64,000 nt of DNA from Viscum album (Eukaryota; Streptophyta; Magnoliopsida; Santalales; Viscaceae). The notes below the pieces were generated by a model. The model was given only the letters and a program-made list of their open reading frames with translations, was not told the DNA's origin and ran no database searches. Position numbers and translations under genes: made by a program. Shown piece after piece: positions 14,112 to 24,771 of the stretch (its first letter is position 1; each line of letters starts with the position of its first letter). The stretch spans positions 1,863,794,988 to 1,863,858,987 of the forward strand of contig OY728128.1 in the NCBI GenBank assembly GCA_963277665.1. The letters run 5' to 3'.

Positions 14112-16164
14112 TGTTACACACCAATATTTCATAGTACACTATTTTTTTAAAGTAATTCAATAACGTGCCCTACACGCAACACCAAGTTCAAGCGCACCAC
14201 GACTTACCAAACTAGCCGTTTAAAAGCGGTTAAGAATAGTATTAACAAAATGATAAACATTATATAATCTTTATAATTTTATAATCCATATTAGGAGTTT
14301 CTTAGACATAATGAAAAATCAAATTATTTTTTTCAGATAAAAGAAGTAATTTTTTTAAATGCAATTTTACCACCTTTTTAGAGAGAATCCTTTTTTAAAT
14401 CCAATATTTGAAAATTTTATATTTTCAATGTGTAAAAATAAACTTTTTATTTATAATTGGTACATAAGAACTCAGTTTCAATAAATTTTTGGGGTTTTTC
14501 TGATAACATTCATATTTGGGTGAATAGTGAAAATACTATATTTTAACTGAAAAAAAACTTTTTTAATCAAAATAATTTTTAGTGTTATATTATACATTTT
14601 AATGATTTGGACGTATAAAAAAATTATATTTTTACCATTTAATCCATTTTTATTCATTGTAAATTATTTTACTTTGAAATTGAACAAAAACAATTATCAA
14701 TCTTTTGTTAGTTATTACTTCTTAAATACACGTTTTTTGGTTTTAACAATGGGAAATAATGAAAAATTAAAAAATGAAACTTATATGTTTTAAATTTGGT
14801 AAAATAGACTTAATTTTTGACTTCAGCATATCAAAATTATCCTGGGGTGAAATTTTGTTATTTTTCTAAAAACATTCAATTTTTGATGAATAGTGAAAAA
14901 CACTGAGTTATTATTTAGAACAAACTTTTTATTCAAATAATTATTTATTTTATTTACATTTATTTTCGGTCAAAATAGGTACATAATACCTATATAAATT
15001 TAATTTAATTAATTTGATTTGGTTTATAATAATTTTAGATATATAAAAATTTTATTTAACTTTTTACAGCCTTTTACCCTCCTCCAAGGAGAATTTGCAA
15101 ATTTGCATAATACTTAATTTTACTACTTCTGTGAGTTGAATTTCAAAAATATAAGAGACATACTTTATATCAGTATGTAAAATTTTGTACAATAAGATGA
15201 AAATAATTTTTTGTGAATAGTAATTTGTGACTTTTATTTAGCATGATTAAAACTATATTGGGTAACTACTGGTAAAAAGGATATTATTATTACCCTAACA
15301 CAAGATCTAATTCTATTGGATAAGTGAAATTCGACCAAACAATGCATTGGAATTAAATATTATCCTTTAGGTCCTCTTTTATTAGATTGGGGCATTTATT
15401 ATTATTTAAATGAAATTACATTTAAAAGTGTTAAATTCAATGTTTAATAACCAAACCATTTTAAATATAGGGTTACACATAAGATAAATTAGACTATAAA
15501 TATTCATTATAAATATAAACAAATTTCTACAAAATGGTAATTAATTTTAGTTTTTTAGATATTAAATAATTTAATTTGCTTATGACACAATGATGATGCA
15601 GTAATTACCTATTTAGTGAAATATTAAAATAATTGATATTATAAATATCCAAATAAATTTAATTTGATACTTTTTATGTATTAAACTAATTTTATAGGTT
15701 AATATGATATGTTATGGTTGGTTAGATGAATTTTTTTCGAAGTAATAATACTGGTATAAATTTAGAAAAAACAAAATACCAAATAAAGTTAAACTTGACA
15801 TAAAAGTGTTTTTAAAACAAATAGTATATTATTAATAGATATTCTATACATAAAAATCGATAGTTTTTCTAAAAGAATTATATATTGATAGGTGTATCAT
15901 TAATGAACCACTTGGGGTTATATTGTAAGTATATATAATGTTTATTAGTCATATAATATAAAAATACAAAGAGACATGGTAAATGTCAAATAATTTAACT
16001 TAGAGGTAAATCTAATAGATAAAGTTACTATAGTGACCCAAACCTATCAAGAACTTATTGGTTGTGTGGTTTTTGACCCATCCACACATTATACATTAAA
16101 TAAGTCATTTTGGAGCCATTATAAACCGAAAAGTTTTTTATTTTAAAATAATATTTCTTACTTT

Positions 16165-16210
16165 TCCTAAGGTGCCCCTCACCCCTTTTATAAAGGGGCA
16201 CTCCCCCTTC
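16165..16210 (+). promoter_or_regulatory. Element A 5' LTR TATA region
   Basis: TATAAA at 16,189-16,194 sits inside a near-palindrome (CCCCTTTTATAAAGGGG) within a C-rich stretch. The same position in the other LTRs reads TATAAAA in D (50,364 and 58,872) and B (32,132), which supports it as the LTR core promoter. In A's own 3' LTR the site has decayed to CTTGTAAAAGG near 22,600. A start site cannot be fixed from sequence. Confidence 0.6.
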
Positions 16211-16524
16211 TCTTTAATTTACACCTTCAATGCCATTTGGCTCGGACAAAACCTTCCCAAATACCCTCTAAACTGTCATACCTTCATTATAGTGGAATTC
16301 ATTTAGTCATAAAGACAACCTATGGATCCCTTTTGTTCAAATCAAAATGAAGAACCTGAAGAAGTGGTAAATATTTCATAACCTCTTTCATGTTCCTTTC
16401 TTCTTCCACATCCACATTCTTTGTCATTTCCATTATAAAATAATAACTCTAGTATCATATATATACTTTGATGTTATTATAAATATGTTACATATATATT
16501 AATTATTCTATCCATCCTTTGAAT

Positions 16525-16790
16525 GACATGTCACCATACTTGCGTATGTAAGGCTAATCTTTCCCACCTCGTGGTGTAATTGTTATTCAATACATTATTA
16601 TATAGATGGGTATAATATTGATGTGTAATTGATATAAATAATAAATATAACATTAAAATTATTCTATTTATATTACATACCATCCAAATATATATTATTT
16701 TAATATCAAAAGAATGATAGTGTCGCTCTTGCATACGTACTGATTGCCATCTCCAAGAACGTGATGAGATTCATTCCCAATCATATCCAT
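16525..16790 (+). repeat. LTR subrepeat, two copies at 189-bp spacing (element A 5' LTR)
   Basis: The motif GCGTATGTA...CCACCTCGTGGTG at 16,542 recurs as GCATACGTAC...CCATCTCCAAGAAC at 16,731. The same pair with the same 189-bp offset is present in A's 3' LTR (22,955 and 23,144) and in D (50,719/50,908 and 59,228/59,416). A possible third, decayed copy (CAACCGAAATGACGAT) lies near 16,930. Confidence 0.65.
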
Positions 16791-18178
16791 TCAAAATTAA
16801 TTTTCATTATATCATTAAAAATAATGTTAAAAAAGTTAATAACTTTCTAAATATGAATAAGAGAAATCCTATCCTTAACAAACATTACTTACCTAAAAAG
16901 GTATATAAAGGAAAATGAATCAGCTAACAACCGAAATGACGATAAAACTAAGATATAATTAACAAATAAATGTTAAAAGATTTTTTATGATATCATATTA
17001 ATTTATATGATTCGTGTATAATTTAATATAATTATTTCACCATTATACAAGAGGTTAACCTATCATTTTCCAAGGAAAATACAAGGAAAAGGTTAATTTC
17101 ACAATCTCTTTATTATCCGAGGTTGTTTATACATAATTATCTACTAGGACCTCTTTATCATCCAAATCCATGCTTCTTAAAAATGTATTTAAAAACACAT
17201 TTACTATTTACTATACAATGGGTTAATGTAATTTATACCCTTATTTTACCTTATAATTTTTGAATGTAATATCTCATTCATTTTCCAAAAAAGCTACTTT
17301 ATGTCCTTCTTGAAAAAATTAGGTTAAGAGTGTTTTTTTAACTTATATGTAAGGTGCGGCAATTTTCCACTGTTATAACATCGTTGATGTTTTTGTGATA
17401 TGTTTGACAAGGGATATGTTATTTTTTCACCATTCAAGGGTTAGGGATAAAGTTTTGACATTTTGTATGCTAGTTTTAATATGAATGTTTATGTTATGTT
17501 TAAACATTTTCAAATGAGGAATGCATTGGACTTAGTATGTGACTAATGGAGCCCTCTATAGCTCCTCGATGCATCGATAGGTATCATGAGAAAAACTAGA
17601 TTATTGGAACAAGGCCTTCACAAAATCTTATTTATAGTCTTCGCACAAGTCCTTGACTATGATGTTATTAAAGTCCGGCATTATACATTCTATCATTATG
17701 AAAGTGGCTATTGATATTGCATGTGATTATTCGACTAATAGAATATCCATGTGAATATGTAAATATAATTATTTGATTTTATCTTTTTCATATTATGCTA
17801 AATTTCATGTTTGAAAGGATTTTTTCTTAGTCTTATACATTGCCTTAAATGTTTATGCTTATTTATGAAAGATTATGCTATATTGTTAACCGTACTGAGC
17901 ATCTGAGCTCGCCCCTTTATATTTTTTATTTTTCCATGGATGTGAAGAATTATATTACGACTAGCCTACAGGGATAGTCTATTGGATCTCAGTATTTTCT
18001 ATGGAAACAATGTTTTCCTAGTTTTCCATTTTATGATGTAATGTAAAACTTATGAATGTATCTAGTACTTCCAAGGAAAATAAACTAATCAGTCTTTCTA
18101 GACATGATATTTTTTTATCATGCCAATGATACATAATAATGCACAAACTCTGGGCTTCTCGGGTTAAGGCGTTATAGT

Positions 18179-18190
18179 TGGTATTAGAAG
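18179..18190 (+). promoter_or_regulatory. Element A primer-binding site (initiator tRNA-Met type)
   Basis: TGGTATTAGAAG lies two bases after the 5' LTR end. The usual plant initiator tRNA-Met site begins TGGTATCAGAGC, so this is a mutated version. Position and sequence fix the 5' LTR/interior boundary and the orientation of the element. Confidence 0.75.
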
Positions 18191-18690
18191 AAGTTTAGTA
18201 AAAAGTATTGAAACTTGATTTAGGTAAACTATTATTAGAGCACATAGCCCTAAGAAAGACTTATAGGATTAGTATAGAAGTTAGTATAGAAGAACATCCT
18301 AGAATTTTGGTATTTGAGAGATTTTGTGTTTTTTATAAGAAATACATCCCTGTCTGGATGCGAATAGGTAGAGGTGGATTTGGTACATATGTACATTGGT
18401 GTAAAACCAAAAAACACAGCTTTGAGCTAGACTCAAATGGGAACTGGTTCACGACAATGGGCCTTGCTGCACTCTTGGTTACGAAACTTCTAGGGGATAT
18501 TCTTAGGATAAATTCTCATTTTAATTACAAATCATTATGACATATTTATGAGTATATACCTCCTCAAAGAAAATATTTTTATTATTATGGATTATATCCA
18601 CATACTGTTCAATTTACGTTATGTAATTTACATGTTTGGAATTACTCAATGTAATTCATAAACTGACCTAGTGTATGCCATTGTATAGAA
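18191..18690 (+). other. Element A untranslated leader, conserved with element D
   Basis: This stretch between the primer site and the gag start aligns with 52,367-52,851 of element D, including GGGCCTTGCTGCACTCTTGG in both. In A it contains an uninterrupted 110-codon frame at 18,208-18,540. The same frame in D is broken by stops, and the translation shows no recognised domain, so I treat it as leader rather than a gene. Conservation in both elements may reflect packaging or dimerisation signals, which is inference. Confidence 0.55.
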
Positions 18691-19137
18691 ATGGTTCCCA
18701 GTTGAAGGAATGTGAACTCTAGTAATACGTATGATCCAAAGAGTAATAAGGATCATGTATTTCACGGTATTAAGCCATCATTTAGAATGGAAATAGTCTC
18801 AAATGTATTATCAACATATGAAGACATAGTATCATGTGTTAAAAATATAAGTAAATAATTCTCTGAGTCCTATGGCCTTGAAGGGTGGCAAGACAAGAAA
18901 AGGATGTAAGAGATAAAGATGGACAAAGGGAAGAAGGAAAATAAGGATTTTCTTATATGTGATAACTGTGGAAAGAATAAACATGGTAAATTCATGAAGG
19001 GAATTGGATTTTGTTATAAGTGTAGAGAAAAAGGTCACCAAGTACGTGATTGCAAAGGTAAGAAAAAAGTTTCAAATGTACAATGCTTTATCTGTTAGGA
19101 GTTGGGACACTACGTGAGTCAATTGCCAAATAATTAG
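18691..19137 (+). pseudogene. gag: Element A gag remnant with zinc knuckles
   Basis: Gag is the structural protein that packages retrotransposon RNA in cytoplasmic particles. The start at 18,691 (ATGGTTCCC) aligns with the D gag start at 52,852. Most of the capsid-like middle is missing: within ~250 bp the sequence reaches the region just before the zinc knuckles. From 18,957 it encodes CDNCGKNKHGK, then CYKCREKGHQVRDC, a good CCHC knuckle (Cx2Cx4Hx4C), then CFIC*ELGHY, a further knuckle interrupted by a stop. The order matches D gag (53,670-53,780), but A keeps the first Cys of the main knuckle that D has lost. Stops and frame changes make it non-functional. Identification as a Ty3/gypsy gag is secure; clade is inferred from D. 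Confidence 0.75.
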
Positions 19138-19695
19138 AGTATACCCCATGTGCTACTATTGTATAATAATAATGTTATGATACTACCGAATATGAAGAGG
19201 AATGATTAGATTTCATACTTTCTTATTTAATTATTGTTTCATTTGAGTATTGTATTAATGATAAACATGTTATAAATATTATAGTGTATAGGATTGTGTT
19301 TCAGTAATATTTCATTAAGGATTTGAGATTGTGTGTAACCAAGAAAGGTGACTCAATATTATGTTAAATGTTTGGAAAATATATGGTTGAGAGAAAGATA
19401 AACCATAATATGGTTCTGATGTTAAGGTAGTGATTTTTGAATAATACATGATTGTTTTCGATAAACTATATTGAATATTATTGAGTGCCATGAAACAAAT
19501 TAAGGATTTGTATATTGAATCATTGTTGTAGTATACAACATTTTTTGTATAGAAAGAGTATATCCAGTATTCTATATGGAATAAGGGAGCATGAATGTAA
19601 ACAATAAGGTTTTATGGTAATTCAAGATGTTGAAGTGTTTTGAAAGAATACATGATGAAGGTGTTCACATTTTATTACGTGAAAAAAGGATCATC
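19138..19695 (+). other. Element A interior, no recognisable pol
   Basis: This follows the zinc knuckles where protease and reverse transcriptase should lie. I see no DSG protease motif and no MPFG or FxDD reverse-transcriptase motif. Stops are dense in all frames. It is probably residual gag-pol sequence after a large deletion. Confidence 0.4.
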
Positions 19696-20330
19696 ATTAT
19701 GTGTAACATCCTTATAAATTTTGTAATGTGAGTTTGGATAGAAGTATTTTGGATATGTCTCATTTGAGATTATTTTTGGATTTCCATAAAAAGGACAACC
19801 TAGAGGTCGGACGACAACCTGTCGGGTCCGGCATGGCCGCGAGACATGAAGATGCAACTGAAGGGTGACAAGGGTGTATCACCTACCACTAGCCCATGTG
19901 ATATCATAGATTGAATAATGTAGTCTTTTTAAAAGGTCTGGTAGATGAATTATAAATTCATTTTTTAGAACCCTATATGAATAGGATAAATAGAATATGT
20001 TTTTAAAGTTCTATTAACTTTTAGAGTGAACGATGAGTTTGTGGTAGAAATTAGTTAAATGATGAAACTCTACATTCCATGTATATATATTTTTTCTTCT
20101 CTTATTATATGAATAAATTAATTCTTAAACATTAGGTAATGGATCTTAAAACTAAAAATGTGTTATCCTAATACCATATGATTTGTTGAACTGATGATAT
20201 TTTAAATCATTCTAGATTGATGTCATTGAGGCCCTATATTATACAATTTTTTATTGACGATGTCATCAATCACTCCCTATAAATATTTACCTTTTTCCTC
20301 CAATTATGTGCCTTTAATTTCCACCAATGT
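19696..20330 (+). mobile_element. Possible foreign LTR fragment inside element A
   Basis: The sequence from 19,701 (TGTAACATCC) looks like the 5' terminus of a different plant LTR. It is followed at 19,795-19,880 by a GC-richer, CpG-keeping patch (GTCGGACGACAACCTGTCGG and GGCATGGCCGCGAGACATG) unlike anything else in the window. CTATAAATA at 20,276-20,284 could be its TATA box. It matches neither the A, B, C nor D LTRs. I see no primer site, second LTR or coding region, so it may be a solo or truncated LTR; the right limit is a guess. Confidence 0.4.
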
Positions 20331-20505
20331 AATCGTAATCGAGATCATAATTTGGTGGTGACTTTATTATTCCCCTTTCCATCTTATTAAGACTAAATTT
20401 TATTAACCCAATTTCTGATGTGGGTTTCCCCACAAATGCATTTTCTATTTTCAAACTTTTATTTACAGAGAACAATTTCAAATTGCGAGGAAGCAATTTA
20501 TTGAA

Positions 20506-20516
20506 GTAGGGGAGAA
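20506..20516 (+). promoter_or_regulatory. Element A polypurine tract
   Basis: GTAGGGGAGAA immediately precedes the 3' LTR start (TGTTACCC). The same AGGGGAGAA/TG junction occurs in element D at ~57,325-57,334. Such a tract primes plus-strand DNA synthesis in LTR elements, and it fixes the 3' LTR boundary. Confidence 0.75.
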
Positions 20517-23500
20517 TGTTACCCACATGATTTCATAGGACAGTATTTATTCAGTGTAATTAAATAACATGCAGTACACGCAACACTGAGTTCAAACGCA
20601 CCACAACTTACCAAACTAGTTGTTCAAAAGAGGTTATGAATAATATTAAGTAAATTTTGAACATTCTATAATCCTTATAATTTTAGAATCCATATTATTA
20701 GTTTTATAGACATAATGAAAAAAACAAATTCATTTTTTTCATATAAAAGAATTAATTATTTAAAAACATGAAATTTTACTACCTTTTATGTGAGAAACAT
20801 TTTTAAATCTAATATTTGAAACTTTCATATTTAGAATTTGATAAAATAAACTTCTTCTTTAGAACTGTGAAATAAGAATATAGTTTTAATAAATTTTTGG
20901 TGTTTTTCTGATAACATTCATATTTGGGTGAATGGTGAAAAATAAAATATTTTAACTGAAAACATCTTTTTTAATCCAAATAATTTTTAGTGCTAAATTA
21001 TCCATTTTATTATTTTTAGAGTATAAATAGATTATATTTTTTCCATTAAATCAAATTTTATTCGTTGGAAATGATTTCACATTGAAATTTATCAAAAACT
21101 AGTATCAATCTTTTGTTAGTTATTGTTTCTTAAAAACACGATTTTTGGTTTTGAAAATGGGAATTAATATTAAATTAATACATGAAACTTTTATGTTTTG
21201 AATTTGGTTAAATAAAATTAATTTGTGAATTCATAATATCAAAATTATCTTAGGGTGAAATTTTGTTATCTTTCGGAAAACTTCTAATTTTTTATAAATA
21301 GTGAAAACACTGAGTTATTGGTCAAAATCGAATTTTTATTTAAATAATTATTTACTTTATTTAAATTTATTTTAGGAAAAAATGGATACATAATACCTAT
21401 ATATATTCAATGTAAGTCATTGGATTCAGTTTATAATAATGTTCTGTATATAAAAATTTTATAGGATTTTTTACCATCTTTTACCCACCTCCTAGAAGCA
21501 CTTGCAAATTTCCATAAAACATAATTTTACTAATTTTAAGAGTATAATTTCAAAAATCTGAGAGAAAAAATTGATATTAGTATGTATAATGTGGTTTAAT
21601 AGGATGAAAATATTTTTTTGTGATTAGTAACTTTTTAATCTTATTTACCACTGTTAAAAGTAAATAGAGTAATTAAGGGTAAAAATGATATTATTATTAC
21701 CCTAACAAATGTCTTAATTCTATTGGATAAGAGTAATTAGACCATAAACAAACTTAGGAATAAAATATGATCATTTACGTCCATTTGGATTAGATTAGGG
21801 AATTCATTATTATTTAATTCAAAGAACAGTTAAAAGTGTTAAATTCACTGTTTAATAACTAAATTTTTTTTAATATAGGGTTACACACAAGATAAATTAG
21901 ACTATAAATATTAATTAGAAATATAAAAATATTTCCTACATTACTGTATTTTATTTATATTTTTTAGACATTAAATAATTTATGTTATTTATGATACAAT
22001 GATGATGTAGTAATTACCTAATTAGTGATATATTGAAATAATTGATATTATTAATATCAAAATAAATTTGATTTTAGACTTTTTATAAATTCCACTAATT
22101 TTAAATTTTAATATGACATGTTAGGGTTGGTTATATGAATTTCTTTTTCGATTTAATAATGTTGATATGAATTTAGCAAAAACAAAATACCAAATAGTGT
22201 CAAAATTGACATAAAAGTGTTTTTTAAAAAAATATTATATTATTAATTGATATTCTATGCCTAAAAATCTATGTTTTGACCAAAAGACTAATATAATGAT
22301 AGGTGTATCATTAATGAACCTCTTGGGGTTCTATTGGAAGTATATAGTATGTTTATTAACCATATAATATAAAAATACAATGAGACATAGTAAATGTCAA
22401 ATTATTTAACAAAGAGTTAAATATAAAAGATAATGTTAATATAGTGACCCAAACCTATCTAAAATCTATTGGTTGAGTGGTTATAGGAACATCACCACAT
22501 TAAACTTTAAATAATTCATTATGTTGCCATTATAAATGGAAAATAATTTTATTATAAAATAATATTTCTAGCTTTTCCTAAGGTGCTCTCACCCCTCTTG
22601 TAAAAGGGCACTCCCCCTTCTCTCTAATTCACACCATCAAATCCATCTGACACGGCCAACCACGTCCCAAATTCCCTCTCAAATAGCCTCCCATAATTTT
22701 AGAGGCCTTCATTTAGTTAGAAAGACATCATATGGAGCCCTTTTGATCAAATACAAAGGAAGAACCTGAAGAAGAGGTAAATATTTCATCACCTCTTTCA
22801 TGTTCCTTTCTTCTTCCACATCCTCTTTCTTTGTTGTTTCCATTATAAAATAAAAACACCAGTATCTTCTATATTCTGTGATTTTATTATAAATATGGTA
22901 CAACCATATTCAATATTCTATCCATCCTTTTAATGACATGTCAACATACATCCGTATGTACGGCTTACCATCTCCACATCGTTGTGTAATTGTTATTCAA
23001 TATATTATTATTTGGATGGGTATAATAATGATGGGTAGTTGATATAAATAATAAATATAACATGATAATGATTCTTTATATATGATATAATGTCCAATTA
23101 TATATTATTTTAATATCAAAAGAATGATATTGCCGGTCTAGAATACGTACAGATTACCATCTCCCCGAACATGATGAGATTCATTCCCCATCATATCCAT
23201 TCAAGACTAATTTTCATTAGATGATTAAAAATAATTTTTAAGGACTTAATATCATTCTGAATATAAATAAGATACATCCTATCCATAAAAAATATTACTT
23301 ACATAATAAAGCATATAAAGGAAAACGAATCAGTTAACACCCAAAACGACGATAATACTAAGATATTATTAACAATGAAATGTTAAAAGATCTTATATGA
23401 TACCATATTAATGTATATTTTTCTCAAATAATTTAATAACAATTATTTCACCATTATAAATGATATTAACCTACCTTGGACCAAGGTAAATTACAAGGTA

Positions 23501-24771
23501 TGGGTTAACTTCACAATCCCTTTATTATCTGAGGTTGTTTATACATAATTATCTACTGGGACCTCATTGTCATCCACATCCATGCTTCTTAAAAATGTAT
23601 TTCAAAACATTTTTACTATTTACTATGGAATGGGTTAAGGTCCTTTATAACCTTATTTGACCTTATATTTTTTGAAAGTAAATATTCCATCATTTTCCAA
23701 ACAAGGTACTTTTTGAACTTTTCGACAAAATTAAGGTAAGAATTTTTTTTTATCTTATACGGCAGGAGTGGCTATTTTCAACTGTTATAACATCGATGAA
23801 GCTTCCCTTACTATCTTATAAGAATATTTTCCAAATAAATGTTTTCTTAAATGATTTCAAAATAGAAAGAGGTATTTTTCTAAAAAAGGGATTTTATTTC
23901 ACCTATGTCAACATCCTTTGAGAGATTTTAAGCTTATATGAAGTAGATTTATTATGATACAAAACATCAATATTGTATTGAAGGATTTGTGATATGTTTG
24001 ACTATGGATGTGTATTTTTACACCATTCATGGTTTATGGATAATGTATTGACATTTCATATGATAGTTTTAATACGAATGTTTATGTTATGTTTAAACAT
24101 TTTCAAATAAAGAATGCATTGGACATAGTATGTGATGGGTGGATCCTATTAGAGTTCCTCAATGCATCAGTAGGTCTCATGAGACAAGCTAGTGTCTTGG
24201 CACAAGGTGTTGAAAACAATCTTATTTGTAGTCCTGGAACAAGGCCTTGACTATGTGGTTATGAATGTCTGGAATTATGCATTCCATCATTATAATGGTT
24301 TCTATTGATATTGCATGTGATTATTGGACTAGTAGAATATCCATGTGAATAAGTAAATGGAATTATTTAATTTTATATTTTCCATATTAGGTTGAAGTTC
24401 ATGTTTTAAAAGCATTTGTTTTAGTCTTATACATTGCCTTAAATTTTTATGCTTTTTTTATGAATGTTTATGCTACATTGTTATCCTTAATGATCATCTG
24501 AGCTCACCCCTTTCTATGTTTTATTTTTATCAGGAGGAAAAAATGTATACTATGAATGACATGTAGGGATAGTCTATGTGATCTATGTATTGTCTATTGG
24601 AACAATGTTGTTATATTTTTTCATTTTATTATGTTATGTAAACCTTATGAATGTATCTATTATTTCTAAGGCTACTAAATTAATCGGCATTTTGAGACTT
24701 GCTCTTTTGTAATCATGCCAATGATATGTAATAATGCACTGACTCTAGGATTCTTGGGTCGGGGTGTTATA
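20517..24771 (+). repeat. Element A 3' LTR
   Basis: Colinear with the 5' LTR from TGTTACCC to GGGGTGTTATA. It shows the 366-bp internal duplication (20,930 and 21,297), the subrepeat pair (22,955 and 23,144), a GTAAATATTTCATC motif at 22,777, and TTTTTATCAGGAGG at 24,524-24,537. It is ~190 bp longer than the 5' LTR through small indels. The TATA position has mutated. Confidence 0.85.

Larger units (their letters stand above)
14112..18176 (+). repeat. Element A 5' LTR
   Basis: Starts TGTTACACACC and ends GTTATA directly before the primer-binding site. Landmarks in order: two copies of a block ending GAATAGTGAAAA at 14,522 and 14,888 (a 366-bp internal duplication); a TATA region at 16,170-16,210; a GTAAATATTTCAT motif at 16,367; the ~189-bp-spaced motif at 16,542 and 16,731; a GATGCATCGATAGG block at 17,567; and the terminal block. 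Every landmark recurs in the 3' LTR. Confidence 0.85.
14112..24771 (+). mobile_element. Element A: Ty3/gypsy (Tekay-like) deletion derivative with ~4.1-kb LTRs
   Basis: Two long direct repeats (14,112-18,176 and 20,517-24,771) match each other throughout. They flank a 2.3-kb interior that begins with a tRNA-Met-like primer-binding site (18,179-18,190) and ends with a purine tract (AGGGGAGAA, ~20,508-20,516). The interior keeps gag zinc-knuckle sequence but no reverse transcriptase or integrase, so it is a defective copy. The LTRs are clearly homologous to those of element D, and D's gag and leader are colinear with the A interior. The LTRs carry many substitutions and small indels relative to each other, so the insertion is old. 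No clean 5-bp target duplication is visible. Confidence 0.85.

Noticed and set aside
13858..14160. 100-codon minus-strand frame
   Set aside because: It crosses the boundary of element A's 5' LTR and shows no domain, so it cannot be one ancient gene.
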